Positions 42,398 through 51,192 are shown, counted from the first letter of the stretch. The stretch is 64,000 nt of DNA from Petrocella sp. FN5 (GCF_029210395.1 NZ_JARGDP010000005.1:38204-102203); one strand, 5' to 3'. The notes: generated by a model not told the origin, from the letters alone. Translations and numbers: made by a program.

Positions 42398-43651
42398 ATG
42401 AATATATGTGGAATTGTCACCGAATACAACCCCCTTCATTTGGGCCATGCATACCAAATTCAAGCAGCTAGAACAACAACTGAAGCTCAAGGCGTTGTTT
42501 TGATTATGAGCGGCAATTTTGTCCAACGTGGTGAGCCGGCTATTATTAATAAATATGCAAGAACTCAAGCAGCGCTCCATACGGGTGTGGATTTGGTCAT
42601 TGAGCTTCCTACTTATTTTGCCACTTCCAGTGCTGAGTATTTTTCACATATGGCAATCAAACTATTACAGGCAACAGGAATCACAACACATTTGAATTTT
42701 GGAAGTGAATCCGGGTCCATAGATGCTCTTGTTAAGATAGCAGAAGTTCTCTATAAAGAACCTATTGGATTTCGATTTCTTCTTAATGAATATTTAGGCA
42801 AAGGGGATGCTTTTCCTAAAGCAAGAGAAAAAGCCTTACTAAAATATGTTAAGAACCATCATCTGATGTCGACTGATCAGGCTTTATCTATTAAAACGCC
42901 GAACAATATTTTGGGTATTGAATACATAAAAGCTTTACTAAGGCAAAACAGCAAAATCATACCAACCACCATTAAACGTATTGGATCTGAGTACCATGAT
43001 GATGACAGTAAGACAACAATCCCTTCTGCAACTGCTATCAGAAAGTACTTACGTGAGCATGACCATTACAAGCCTTTATCCAAAAAACTTCCTCTATATT
43101 CTTATAATACCTTGGAAAATGTTATCATTTCTAGCGAAGGTCCCATCTTCTACGATATGATATTCCCTTTTCTAAAATATAAAATTCTTACAAGTACACC
43201 TGAAGTCTTGCGTACTTATCAGGATGTAAATGAGGGTCTTGAAAATAAAATTATTGAAGCGGCTTTGCATGCCTATGATTATGAAAGTTTGGTAGATAGA
43301 ATCCTATCAAAACGTTATACAAGAACTAAAGTTGCAAGAGCATTATTGCATATTTACCTGGGTCACGAACAAAAAACATTTGAAGTACTAAATACCGAAA
43401 TGAAGCCCTATCTTAAGGTCTTGGGTTTCAATCCAAAAGGTCAAGAGATGTTGAAAGCTATTAAAAAATATGATGAAAATCTACCGATTATTGTCAACAC
43501 ACGCCAAGGCTGCAAGCAATTAGACGACCTACAACTGCTGTCTTATAAGGCTGATTTAAATAGCACACTGCACTACAATCATCTTATTCATTTTTATTAT
43601 GGTACAAAAATGGAAAATGAATATGAGACACCCATTATTCGATTACCATAA
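42398..43651 (+). CDS. tmcAL: tRNA(Met) cytidine acetate ligase
   Basis: Homolog of B. subtilis TmcAL (YlbM), which makes N4-acetylcytidine at the wobble base of elongator tRNA-Met from acetate and ATP. The nucleotidyltransferase motif HLGH is at residues 14-17 of MNICGIVTEYNPLHLGHAYQ; SGNFVQRGEPAI and TIPSATAIRKYL follow. The ATG at 42398 has AAAAAGGA in front; 14 further in-frame codons upstream are not used. It is divergent from pta-ackA, whose product is its acetate substrate. It is one of only three plus-strand genes. Confidence 0.93.
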   Translation: MNICGIVTEYNPLHLGHAYQIQAARTTTEAQGVVLIMSGNFVQRGEPAIINKYARTQAALHTGVDLVIELPTYFATSSAEYFSHMAIKLLQATGITTHLNFGSESGSIDALVKIAEVLYKEPIGFRFLLNEYLGKGDAFPKAREKALLKYVKNHHLMSTDQALSIKTPNNILGIEYIKALLRQNSKIIPTTIKRIGSEYHDDDSKTTIPSATAIRKYLREHDHYKPLSKKLPLYSYNTLENVIISSEGPIFYDMIFPFLKYKILTSTPEVLRTYQDVNEGLENKIIEAALHAYDYESLVDRILSKRYTRTKVARALLHIYLGHEQKTFEVLNTEMKPYLKVLGFNPKGQEMLKAIKKYDENLPIIVNTRQGCKQLDDLQLLSYKADLNSTLHYNHLIHFYYGTKMENEYETPIIRLP

Positions 43652-43682
43652 TAATAATGGTCTACCTATTCTTCTCATATGT

Positions 43683-43690
43683 GATATAAT
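43683..43690 (+). promoter_or_regulatory. Extended -10 element before the rubredoxin-domain gene
   Basis: TGATATAAT gives a perfect TATAAT with a TGn extension; no recognisable -35. The implied leader is about 80 nt. Confidence 0.4.
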
Positions 43691-43776
43691 AAGTTGAAAC
43701 ATTAACTCAGATTATGGTATCAGAAATGCGTTTTGCTACCTTAATCAATTATAAGTTTAATTAAGGAGGTAACTAA

Positions 43777-44109
43777 ATGAATCTATTTAAATGTACAGTA
43801 TGTGGCTTTGTGTATGAAGCGGATGAAGCATTGGATTTTTGTCCAAAATGTGGTGCACCTAAAGAAAAACACGTTGTTTTATCTGAAGAAGATGCTAACA
43901 AGATTTACGCTTCTGATGAATCCAATGATCTTCATATGGAATTGGTAAATCTTGCTGCAACTATGATTGACTTAAGCGAAGCCGGAATTGAAATCGGCCT
44001 TGACCCAGGTTGTATTGATGTTTTTGAAAAAACCATTAAAATGGCATGGGAAATTAAAGCTCTTGCAAAAGCAGAACTTGGAATCCACATGAGCAAAGGT
44101 AAATGGTAG
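43777..44109 (+). CDS. Rubredoxin-domain protein with helical tail
   Basis: A 110-residue protein. Residues 1-30 form an iron-binding rubredoxin-like knuckle pair: C6 and C9 (KCTVCGFVYEA), C22 and C25 (CPKCGAPK). The remaining about 75 residues are helical (NDLHMELVNLAATMIDLSEAG, DVFEKTIKMAWEIKALAKAE). The order is the reverse of a classic rubrerythrin, and the diiron ExxH motifs are not evident. It probably carries electrons, perhaps in oxygen or peroxide defence; this is inference. AAGGAGG precedes the ATG. It is transcribed alone and ends in a strong terminator. Confidence 0.82.
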   Translation: MNLFKCTVCGFVYEADEALDFCPKCGAPKEKHVVLSEEDANKIYASDESNDLHMELVNLAATMIDLSEAGIEIGLDPGCIDVFEKTIKMAWEIKALAKAELGIHMSKGKW

Positions 44110-44154
44110 TCTATACTCTATAAAATAAGGCTCTATGTCAAAAAAATATGCGAC

Positions 44155-44192
44155 AAAAAAGTCTCTAAGTGAATAAGCTTAGAGACTTTTTT
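44155..44192. terminator. Strong bidirectional terminator
   Basis: AAAAAAGTCTCTAAG (44155-44169) and CTTAGAGACTTTTTT (44178-44192) form a perfect 15-bp stem with an 8-base loop and A/T flanks. It can end the plus-strand rubredoxin-domain transcript and the minus-strand rhodanese transcript. Confidence 0.9.
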
Positions 44193-44288
44193 GACAGCTG
44201 AAGTTGGATTCTCTTTTTGAAGACCAAACTAAAACGGACTCAACATCCTGAGCAGAGCTCATAACGAAGCAAAGCTTCTTTTCTTGTA

Positions 44289-44603
44289 TTATACTGTTTT
44301 ATAACGCCATCCCATCATACCACCAACCATATTATAGGTATCATAACCTTCTTTTCCTAGAAACTTAGAAGCGCTGGTACTTCTTGCGCCACTGGCACAA
44401 ACTACAATCACTTTCTTATTCTTATCAACCTCATTAATTCGACTTGGTATCGTTGATAACGGAATAAGTTTGGCAGTTTCAATATGACCGGCTGCATACT
44501 CATATTGTTCTCTTACATCAATAATCTGTACGTCTTTATCCATCATGATTTTGTTTACTTCGTCTGATGAAATAGTCTGATAATTTTTCTTTAATAAATT
44601 CAT
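44289..44603 (-). CDS. Rhodanese-like sulfurtransferase
   Basis: A 104-residue single rhodanese domain. The catalytic cysteine is C69 in VVCASGARSTSASKF; IIDVREQYEYAAGHI is the conserved N-terminal motif. It carries persulfide sulfur or has a related role; the acceptor is unknown. It has its own strong promoter, so it is probably monocistronic. Confidence 0.93.
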   Translation of the reverse strand: MNLLKKNYQTISSDEVNKIMMDKDVQIIDVREQYEYAAGHIETAKLIPLSTIPSRINEVDKNKKVIVVCASGARSTSASKFLGKEGYDTYNMVGGMMGWRYKTV

Positions 44604-44624
44604 AATACACCTCTATATTTGTTT

Positions 44625-44683
44625 ACCTGCTTAACAGGTTTATTTTATATCTATATATTACAATATAAAGGTTTATATGTCAA
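44625..44683 (-). promoter_or_regulatory. Promoter and small leader hairpin of the rhodanese gene
   Basis: TTGACA (44678-44683) and TAATAT (44655-44660) with a 17-base spacer on the minus strand. In the leader, ACCTG and CAGGT (44625-44639) make a 5-bp hairpin ahead of the ribosome site. Confidence 0.72.
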
Positions 44684-44722
44684 TACTATATTTATAATTT
44701 GTGATATAAGGTTCTTACTTAC

Positions 44723-45241
44723 TTATTCATTCAATTTGTTTTTGCTCATAATCAATTCTTCTCTGTTGTTAGCCATAACTTTTACTTGCTGACTGATATA
44801 ATTTTCAAACTTACCATAATGAATATTCGTCTGTTCTACTGTATCTCGCATTGCATATTCCATTTGCTCAACCAATTCTTCCACATACTCATATGCACCA
44901 ACTTTAATCTCTTTGGCTGTTTGATTGGCTGCCTCAATGATTTCTTGCGCTTTTTTTTCTGCTTTTCTACTTATTTCATGATCATCGATCAACTCATTGA
45001 CCCTTGCTGAAGCTTTGTTCAGGGCATGATCCGCTTCTTTTCTTGAATCTTCGATAATACGTTCTTTTTCCTCAAGAATTCTTTGTGAGCGTTTGATTTC
45101 TTCAGGTAACTTCAACCTTAAATCTGTCATGAATTCATATACCACTTCCATATCCACAATGATTTTATTGGAAAAAGGCATTGTTTTACATTCTTCAAAA
45201 TAACCTTCCATTTCGTCAATTAAATTAAATACATCACTCAT
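44723..45241 (-). CDS. Coiled-coil protein (DivIVA / ATPase b-subunit-like)
   Basis: A 172-residue, highly charged and helical protein without membrane segments. A long heptad-rich core (RSQRILEEKERIIEDSRKEA, ISRKAEKKAQEIIEAANQTA) resembles DivIVA-type and ATP-synthase b-subunit-like proteins that lie after coaD in many clostridia. No function is known. The ATG at 45241 has GGAGG at seven bases; an ATG two codons earlier would be too close to it. It overlaps the coaD stop region. Confidence 0.78.
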   Translation of the reverse strand: MSDVFNLIDEMEGYFEECKTMPFSNKIIVDMEVVYEFMTDLRLKLPEEIKRSQRILEEKERIIEDSRKEADHALNKASARVNELIDDHEISRKAEKKAQEIIEAANQTAKEIKVGAYEYVEELVEQMEYAMRDTVEQTNIHYGKFENYISQQVKVMANNREELIMSKNKLNE

Positions 45242-45243
45242 AC

Positions 45244-45732
45244 TCATACCTCCATACTCTCATATTTATCTTTTAAATAGGTGACGGTTATTGGATGAAC
45301 CATCTGACTAACATCGCCACCATACAAAGCAACCTCTCTTACAACACTGGAACTTAGAAACGAGTACTCATTTTTTGTTACAAAAAAAATGGTTTCAATA
45401 TTAGGATTTAAACTATGGTTCGTTTGGGCTAACTGTATTTCAAATTCAAAATCAGATACAGCTCTAAATCCTCTTATTATAAGATTTGCTGATACTTTTT
45501 CCATAAAATCTACCAACAATCCAGAAAAGGACCTGATTTCTACATTAGGAAGATCCTGAGTCAAGGCTTCTAGTAATTTCACACGTTCATCTATTGTGAA
45601 TAAACTCGACTTATTGACATTGTTTAACACACCTACTATCAAATGTTCCACTTGACAGGCACTTCTTTTAATGATGTCTAAATGTCCATTGGTGGCCGGA
45701 TCAAAGCTTCCGGGATATACCGCTGTTTTCAC
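45244..45732 (-). CDS. coaD: Phosphopantetheine adenylyltransferase
   Basis: The fourth step of coenzyme A synthesis. KTAVYPGSFDPATNGHLDII contains the TxGH nucleotide-binding motif; later VDFMEKVSANLIIRGFRAVSDFEFE and EYSFLSSSVVREVALYGGD. 162 residues. It overlaps or adjoins the coiled-coil gene and follows rsmD by 21 bases, the usual rsmD-coaD pairing. Confidence 0.98.
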   Translation of the reverse strand: MKTAVYPGSFDPATNGHLDIIKRSACQVEHLIVGVLNNVNKSSLFTIDERVKLLEALTQDLPNVEIRSFSGLLVDFMEKVSANLIIRGFRAVSDFEFEIQLAQTNHSLNPNIETIFFVTKNEYSFLSSSVVREVALYGGDVSQMVHPITVTYLKDKYESMEV

Positions 45733-45753
45733 TATGTCACATCCTTACATAAT

Positions 45754-46311
45754 CTATGATTTTCTTATAAAGCTAAACTTACATGTATTATAGATTCGTT
45801 CTTTGAAGATTTCATAAGTTTTTAGACCTTCAATGAAAGACATATCCGTTTTCAAACTGCTTTCGCATACCATTATACCATCATCTTTTAACAAATCATA
45901 TCCATGGATTTGCGAAATCGTAACTTCTTCTAGACCTTGGTCAAAAGGCGGGTCCAAATAGATTAAATCAAACTGGGTACCATGATTGCCTAAATCCATC
46001 AAAGCTTTGCTATAATCATACTTCATAATCTCCGCTTTTTCAAATAGTTTTGTGAAATTTAGATTTTTCTCAATACAAATTATGGCTGTTTTATGGTTTT
46101 CTACAAACACACAACCGGCTGCACCTCGACTTAGTGCCTCTATTCCTATACTGCCGGTTCCACTAAACAAATCCAATACGTTTGAACCAACTACATAGGG
46201 TCGAATGATATTAAAAACTGTTTCTTTGTAACGATCTGTTGTCGGCCTTATATCCTTACCTTCCGGAACACTTAAAGGTAAAGATCTAGCACTTCCTGCT
46301 ATCACACGCAT
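45754..46311 (-). CDS. rsmD: 16S rRNA (guanine-966-N2)-methyltransferase
   Basis: Methylates G966 of 16S rRNA. RVIAGSARSLPLSVPEG, RPTTDRYKETVFNI, VLDLFSGTGSIGIEALSRGA (SAM-binding) and YLDPPF (catalytic DPPF) are diagnostic. 185 residues; AGGAG in front of the ATG. Confidence 0.97.
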   Translation of the reverse strand: MRVIAGSARSLPLSVPEGKDIRPTTDRYKETVFNIIRPYVVGSNVLDLFSGTGSIGIEALSRGAAGCVFVENHKTAIICIEKNLNFTKLFEKAEIMKYDYSKALMDLGNHGTQFDLIYLDPPFDQGLEEVTISQIHGYDLLKDDGIMVCESSLKTDMSFIEGLKTYEIFKERIYNTCKFSFIRKS

Positions 46312-46321
46312 AAGATAACTC

Positions 46322-48379
46322 CTATAAAGCTATAAAGGACATATTGGTCTCCATATAGTTTTCTAATTTTTTTCTAAAGTTTTCGTAAGTTGCTTCTTGA
46401 AGTATATCACGTTTTTCGCTAATTGTCTTTGCAACTAAATGGGCTTGTTTTAGAATCTCCATATCTTCTACAATATTTGCTATTTTAAATGTCGGCATTC
46501 CGCTTTGACGAAGGCCTAATAGATCGCCATGCCCTCTAATCTCCAAGTCTTTTTGAGCGATATAGAAGCCATCTTGTGATTCTGTCATAATAGCCATACG
46601 TTTCTTGCCAAGCACAGATTGTGAATCTGAAATTAATATACAATAAGACTGATTGCCACCTCTACCAACACGACCTCTAAGTTGATGTAGTTGAGCAAGG
46701 CCAAATCGATGGGCATCTTCAATAATCATAAGAGTTGCATTAGGCACATTAATACCAACTTCAATAACGGTTGTAGATACAAGAATGTCCAGTTCACCCC
46801 TTGCAAATCTTTCCATTGTTTCATTTTTTTCTTTGGGACGCATTTGACCATGAAGATATTCAATGCGTATATGAGGTGGTAATTCTACTTTTAGTTTTTC
46901 AGTGTAGCTAAGGACATCCTTTAGATCATTTTCCTCATTTTCTTCAACCATGGGACATACTATGTAGCACTGTCTGCCCGCTTCTATTTCTTTAGCGATA
47001 AAGGCCTTCACCCTATTTCTATAGGAATCATTTACTACGAAGGTTTCAATGCTTTTTCTGCCGGGAGGTAATTCATCAATAATTGAAACATCCATATCTC
47101 CATAGAGTATAAGACCTAATGTTCTTGGTATTGGTGTTCCGCTCATGACAAGCACATGCGGATAATGCCCCTTCCCAGCCAGTAATTCTCTTTGTGCTAC
47201 ACCGAATCGATGCTGTTCATCTGTAATAACCAAAGCCAGATTCTTAAAATTAACCCCTTCCTGAATGACCGCATGAGTACCAAGCACCACATCTATTAAG
47301 CCGGCTTCAATCTTTTGATAGGTATCTACCTTTTCTTTCTTTGTCATTGATCCTACCAGCAATTCAATCCGAAGGTCTATACTTACAAACATTTTTTCTA
47401 AAGATTGAAGGTGTTGCTTAGCCAATACCTCTGTCGGTGCCATTAAAACACTTTGATAGCCATTTTCTGCTGCTAAGATTATAGCCAATGCAGCTACCAC
47501 AGTTTTTCCCGAACCAACATCGCCTTGAATCAGACGGTTCATATTATAGGAACCATTCATATCCTTTATGATTTCATCTAGGACATTGTATTGAGCGCTT
47601 GTTAATGCAAAAGGCAGCTTTTTAAGTGTGTTTTCATACCCTTTTCGACACTCGAAATTATACTGATTTTCTATTCTAACTTGTTCATCTTTTAACATCA
47701 TAAGCCCTAATTGAAAAAACAAAAATTCATCAAATACCAGTCTTCTTCTAGCATCATTCAAAACAACATCGTTTTGTGGGTAATGAACCTGATAAATTGC
47801 ATCTTCTAAAGATATTAATTCATTCGCTTCTCTGATCATGTCTGGTAAATAATCTTCAATCCTATTGTTGATCGCTTCCATAGCTGAAGCTACTGCTAGG
47901 CGAATAGCTTTTTGGTTGATGCCTTTTGTCAAAGGATATATTGGAATAATGGTTTTGTCATCGTAATAATTTAAATCTGCTTGTGTAAGAATTTTTGGAG
48001 ATGTTAGCTGTAACTTTTCGTATTTATAGGACGCTTTCCCCATGACTGTAATCATTTGGCCTTCTTTTAACTGTTTTTGCAGATAGGGTTGATTGAACCA
48101 CGTTAAACCAATCTCACCAGTATCATCTTTTATGCGTGTAGATGTTAATATAACCTGTCTTGCCTTTTTGGAATAAGGTGCAACCATGATTTCCCCTTGA
48201 ATAAGGTAGGTTCCATTCGGTTTAACCTCTTGTATTCTTGAATATCCAATTCCTTTTTCGTAAGTCGTAGGATAGTAGGTCACCAAGTCCATTAAACTCT
48301 TAATGCCTATCTTCTCAAATAATTGAGCCTTCTTTTTTCCTATACCACTTAATTCAGTAATTGGTTTATTTGTTTCCAC
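46322..48379 (-). CDS. recG: ATP-dependent DNA helicase RecG
   Basis: A branch-migration helicase for stalled forks. The N-terminal wedge domain (ELSGIGKKKAQLFEKIGI, VTYYPTTYE) is followed by Walker A GDVGSGKTVVA, the DEQH box (TDEQHRFG) and C-terminal motifs (STTVIEVGINVPNATLM, LHQLRGRVGRG). The start is a GTG at 48379 with AAGGTG six bases upstream, giving 685 residues. The ATG at 48406 lacks a ribosome site. Confidence 0.96.
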   Translation of the reverse strand: METNKPITELSGIGKKKAQLFEKIGIKSLMDLVTYYPTTYEKGIGYSRIQEVKPNGTYLIQGEIMVAPYSKKARQVILTSTRIKDDTGEIGLTWFNQPYLQKQLKEGQMITVMGKASYKYEKLQLTSPKILTQADLNYYDDKTIIPIYPLTKGINQKAIRLAVASAMEAINNRIEDYLPDMIREANELISLEDAIYQVHYPQNDVVLNDARRRLVFDEFLFFQLGLMMLKDEQVRIENQYNFECRKGYENTLKKLPFALTSAQYNVLDEIIKDMNGSYNMNRLIQGDVGSGKTVVAALAIILAAENGYQSVLMAPTEVLAKQHLQSLEKMFVSIDLRIELLVGSMTKKEKVDTYQKIEAGLIDVVLGTHAVIQEGVNFKNLALVITDEQHRFGVAQRELLAGKGHYPHVLVMSGTPIPRTLGLILYGDMDVSIIDELPPGRKSIETFVVNDSYRNRVKAFIAKEIEAGRQCYIVCPMVEENEENDLKDVLSYTEKLKVELPPHIRIEYLHGQMRPKEKNETMERFARGELDILVSTTVIEVGINVPNATLMIIEDAHRFGLAQLHQLRGRVGRGGNQSYCILISDSQSVLGKKRMAIMTESQDGFYIAQKDLEIRGHGDLLGLRQSGMPTFKIANIVEDMEILKQAHLVAKTISEKRDILQEATYENFRKKLENYMETNMSFIAL

Positions 48380-48428
48380 ATAGATCACCTTATTTCTGTA
48401 ATTCATTTAGGGTAATAATACCATAATC

Positions 48429-48461
48429 ATGGTTCAAGGGTCAAAACTAACTTTCTCTAAT
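48429..48461. repeat. Arm fragment of the palindromic repeat
   Basis: ATGGTTCAAGGGTCAAAACT followed by AACTTTCTCTAAT matches the outer half of the left arm (as at 18603-18666) over 33 bp. It lies between the fakA terminator and recG. Confidence 0.75.
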
Positions 48462-48470
48462 CAAAAAAAT

Positions 48471-48513
48471 GTTCTCCTACCTACAGTATATTTTACACTG
48501 TAGGTTAGAGAAC
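48471..48513 (-). terminator. fakA terminator
   Basis: GTTCTC + ACCTACAGT pair with ACTGTAGGT + GAGAAC across a 2-base mismatch; the minus strand continues ATTTTTTTG. It ends 21 bases after the fakA stop. Confidence 0.88.
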
Positions 48514-48533
48514 CTTAAGTCTTAATTTGAATT

Positions 48534-50183
48534 CTATTCAAGAGATAAAATATAGTAATACAAGGGTTGACCACCATAATGAACTTCTATCTCACAATTT
48601 GGATATGTTTCTTCTAAATCCTTGGATAATTGATTTGCAGTAGCCTCATCAACATCCATTCCATAGTATACAGAAATTAATTCGCTGTCTTCATCTATCA
48701 ATGACTCAAAAAGCTTTCTGACCGCCTGTTCAACGTCAGCTTCTACCACATTAATCTTGCCTTTGCCAATCCCAAGAAAATCACCTTCCTTGATGATTTT
48801 CTCATCAACAACCGTGTCTCTAATGGCATGTGTCACCTGTCCAGATACCACATCATTAATGGCCTGCGTCATAGTCTCTTGATTCTCCTTGGGGGACTTA
48901 TCCTCCTCAAAGTTGATTAAAGCACTGATCCCTTCAGGAATGGATTTGGTTGGGATAACTATGACTTGTTTGTCGTCTACAATATCTTTAACTTGTTCTG
49001 CAGCTAAAATAATGTTTTTGTTATTGGGTAAGATAAACACGCTTTTTGCATTTACTTTTGAAACAGCATTAAGTATATCCTCTGTAGATGGGTTCATGGT
49101 TTGACCCCCTTCTACAATATAATCGGCGCCTAGGCCTTTGAAAATCTCACTCAGTCCGTCTCCTATGGAGATAACCACAAAACCATTTTCTTTTACTTCC
49201 GTGGGGTGAAGCTTATCTAATTCCTCTTGAGCAATCAATCTATTAGCATGTTCTTCTCGCATGTTGTCAATTTTCAAGTTGCTGAGTTCGCCGATAGAGA
49301 GACCTTTTTGTAGCGCAAGACCTGGGTCATTGGTGTGAACATGTATTTTAATGATATCCTCGTCTGAAACAGCAACAATTGAATCACCAATCGTTTCAAG
49401 ATAAGTCCTAAGAGCTAAAGCTTCTCGATCACTTTCCATGTCATTTCGTACATTTATTATAAACTCTGTGCAATAGCCGAACTTAATTTCTTCACCACTA
49501 TGATCGTATATTAATTCAATCTCCGCATGTGTATCATCCTCTTCAAATTCAACAACATAATCATCACCGGCTTCAAGGGCCATCAAAGCACCTCTTAAAA
49601 TATACATTAGTCCTTGACCACCAGAATCGACCACACCTGCTTGTTTCAAAACAGGCAGCAATTCAGGTGTATATTGTAAAGTTGCTTCTGCATGAACAAT
49701 CACTTTTTTTAAAATGTCAACAATATCATCATTAACACGTGCAAGTTCTACAGCCTTTTCTGCAGCCTCTCTGGCTACCGTCAATATGGTGCCTTCTTTA
49801 GGCTTCATGACCGCCTTATAGGCAGTCTCAGAACCTCTTTGCAAGGCATTAGCCAAGACGACAGCGTCTAAGACATCATGACTTGATATTTCTTTACAAA
49901 AGCCTCTAAAAAGCTGTGATAATATAACGCCTGAATTTCCTCTTGCGCCTCTTAATGAACCGGATGAAATGGCTTTAGCCAAACCTTGCAAATCATCCGA
50001 ATCCACCTTCTGAACATCTCGTACTGCCGCTAAAATGGTTAGTGTCATATTTGTTCCCGTATCGCCGTCAGGCACGGGGAAAACATTAAGTTCATCTACA
50101 TACTTCTTTTTTGACTCTAAATATTTTGCACCAGCAATAAACATACTTTTTAAAGTCTTAGGTGATATGTTATAAGCAGTCAC
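48534..50183 (-). CDS. fakA: Fatty acid kinase subunit FakA (DhaL/DAK2 domain)
   Basis: Phosphorylates exogenous fatty acids bound to a FakB (DegV) partner, feeding acyl-phosphate to PlsY/PlsX. The N-terminal DhaL domain has ELNVFPVPDGDTGTNM (about 30-45) and GARGNSGVILSQ, and the C-terminal half is the YloV-type domain. The 549-residue length fits. No fakB is visible here. It follows asp23 by 20 bases, the standard Firmicute pairing. Confidence 0.93.
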   Translation of the reverse strand: MTAYNISPKTLKSMFIAGAKYLESKKKYVDELNVFPVPDGDTGTNMTLTILAAVRDVQKVDSDDLQGLAKAISSGSLRGARGNSGVILSQLFRGFCKEISSHDVLDAVVLANALQRGSETAYKAVMKPKEGTILTVAREAAEKAVELARVNDDIVDILKKVIVHAEATLQYTPELLPVLKQAGVVDSGGQGLMYILRGALMALEAGDDYVVEFEEDDTHAEIELIYDHSGEEIKFGYCTEFIINVRNDMESDREALALRTYLETIGDSIVAVSDEDIIKIHVHTNDPGLALQKGLSIGELSNLKIDNMREEHANRLIAQEELDKLHPTEVKENGFVVISIGDGLSEIFKGLGADYIVEGGQTMNPSTEDILNAVSKVNAKSVFILPNNKNIILAAEQVKDIVDDKQVIVIPTKSIPEGISALINFEEDKSPKENQETMTQAINDVVSGQVTHAIRDTVVDEKIIKEGDFLGIGKGKINVVEADVEQAVRKLFESLIDEDSELISVYYGMDVDEATANQLSKDLEETYPNCEIEVHYGGQPLYYYILSLE

Positions 50184-50203
50184 TGGTATTCCTCCTTAGT
50201 TTC

Positions 50204-50560
50204 TTATTCGTCCACTCTGACGTCTTCTACATATATATTTATATGCTTGACTTCCAAACCTGAAAAAGTCTCTAATTTATACTTCACCGTACTGACGAGG
50301 TTGTCTGTAACGGCTTTAATGTTAACACCATATTCAATTACAATATGTAGGTCGATTCGAATACAGTTATCATCCACTTTCAAGGAAATACCTTTTGTGA
50401 TACTATCACCTTTTAATAGCTTGGCAATACCGCTGGTTACATTCACCATAGCCATACCGACAATGCCATAGCATTCGACCGCTGTTACACCGGCAACTTT
50501 TTCCAAGACTTCATCATCGATTGTCACTTCTCCATAACCAGTATCTAATCTACCAATCAT
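50204..50560 (-). CDS. Asp23/Gls24 family protein (YloU)
   Basis: A 118-residue envelope-stress or housekeeping protein of the Asp23 (DUF322) family, encoded before fakA. TGYGEVTIDDEVLEKVAG and VKADNCIRIDLHIVIEYG-like (here KVDDNCIRIDLHIVIEYG) mark it. The ATG at 50560 has GGAGG upstream; longer frames do not. Confidence 0.94.
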   Translation of the reverse strand: MIGRLDTGYGEVTIDDEVLEKVAGVTAVECYGIVGMAMVNVTSGIAKLLKGDSITKGISLKVDDNCIRIDLHIVIEYGVNIKAVTDNLVSTVKYKLETFSGLEVKHINIYVEDVRVDE

Positions 50561-50617
50561 AAAAATGCCTCCTTCATCTATATCGTCGTATAATAATATC
50601 ATAGAACTTAACAAACT

Positions 50618-50699
50618 GGCTAAAGTGTCAAAACCAAATTTACTAATTCACCTAAATATTGTAGATGAAGTTCAATTAAGTCGTTTCCATGCTTTAACC
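50618..50699. repeat. Palindromic repeat, two right-arm-like ends
   Basis: GGCTAAAGTGTCAAAACC on the left and AAGTTCAATTAAGTCGTTTC then CATGCTTTAACC on the right correspond to the ends of the family. The centre is shortened (82 bp total). Confidence 0.65.
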
Positions 50700-50794
50700 T
50701 AGAAATATGAGATCATTGCTCATTGTATTATAACATCTTTTTCCTATGATTTATAGGTTTTTTCTAATTAATTGAAAGTTATTATAAGTAATGC

Positions 50795-50823
50795 TTGCAT
50801 TCATTTAAATTCTTTGATAGAAT
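50795..50823 (+). promoter_or_regulatory. Sigma-A promoter for rpmB
   Basis: TTGCAT (50795-50800), 17-base spacer, TAGAAT (50818-50823); the GTG start follows at 50862. Confidence 0.72.
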
Positions 50824-50861
50824 TGATTTGTTATGAAGATATATATTAAGGAGGTGCAGTT

Positions 50862-51047
50862 GTGGCTAAATGTTCAATATGTGATAAAGGCGTACACTTC
50901 GGTAACGCAGTCAGTCATTCTCATAGAAGGTCAAACAAACAATGGAAACCTAATATCAGATCAGTAAAAGCTGTCATTAATGGGCAATCACAAAGAATCA
51001 AAGTTTGTTCAAAATGTTTACGTGCAGGCAAAATCGTACGTGCATAG
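50862..51047 (+). CDS. rpmB: 50S ribosomal protein L28
   Basis: A 61-residue L28: AKCSICDKGVHFGNAVSHSH, RRSNKQWKPNIRSVK and KVCSKCLRAGKIVRA. Two CxxC pairs (CSIC, CSKC) make this the zinc-binding form, like rpmF in this window. It starts with GTG, with AAGGAGGTG eight bases before it. It is transcribed alone on the plus strand, away from its neighbours, between a clear promoter and a strong terminator. Confidence 0.97.
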   Translation: MAKCSICDKGVHFGNAVSHSHRRSNKQWKPNIRSVKAVINGQSQRIKVCSKCLRAGKIVRA

Positions 51048-51106
51048 TTCCATTTGATGTGTTAATAAGTGCACTTCTAATGAAATAAAACTAAAACATT
51101 TAATAT

Positions 51107-51158
51107 AAATAAGCCAATAGCAAGTCTTAGATATCTAAGCATTGCTATTGGCTTATTT
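51107..51158. terminator. Bidirectional terminator rpmB / thiN
   Basis: AAATAAGCCAATAGCAA (51107-51123) and TTGCTATTGGCTTATTT (51142-51158) form a perfect 17-bp stem. The loop contains CTTAGATATCTAAG, itself a palindrome. The flanks are A/T-rich. It serves two converging genes. Confidence 0.88.
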
Positions 51159-51192
51159 GTGGTTCAATCCTGAACTAAGATAAGTACAACTA

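Larger units (their letters stand above)
50561..50861. other. Divergent gap asp23 / rpmB (301 bp)
   Basis: Holds a palindromic repeat (50618-50699) and the rpmB promoter (50795-50823). A minus-strand promoter for asp23 is uncertain: TTGTTA with TATACG at 16 bases near 50585-50612 is weak. No gene is seen. Confidence 0.55.
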
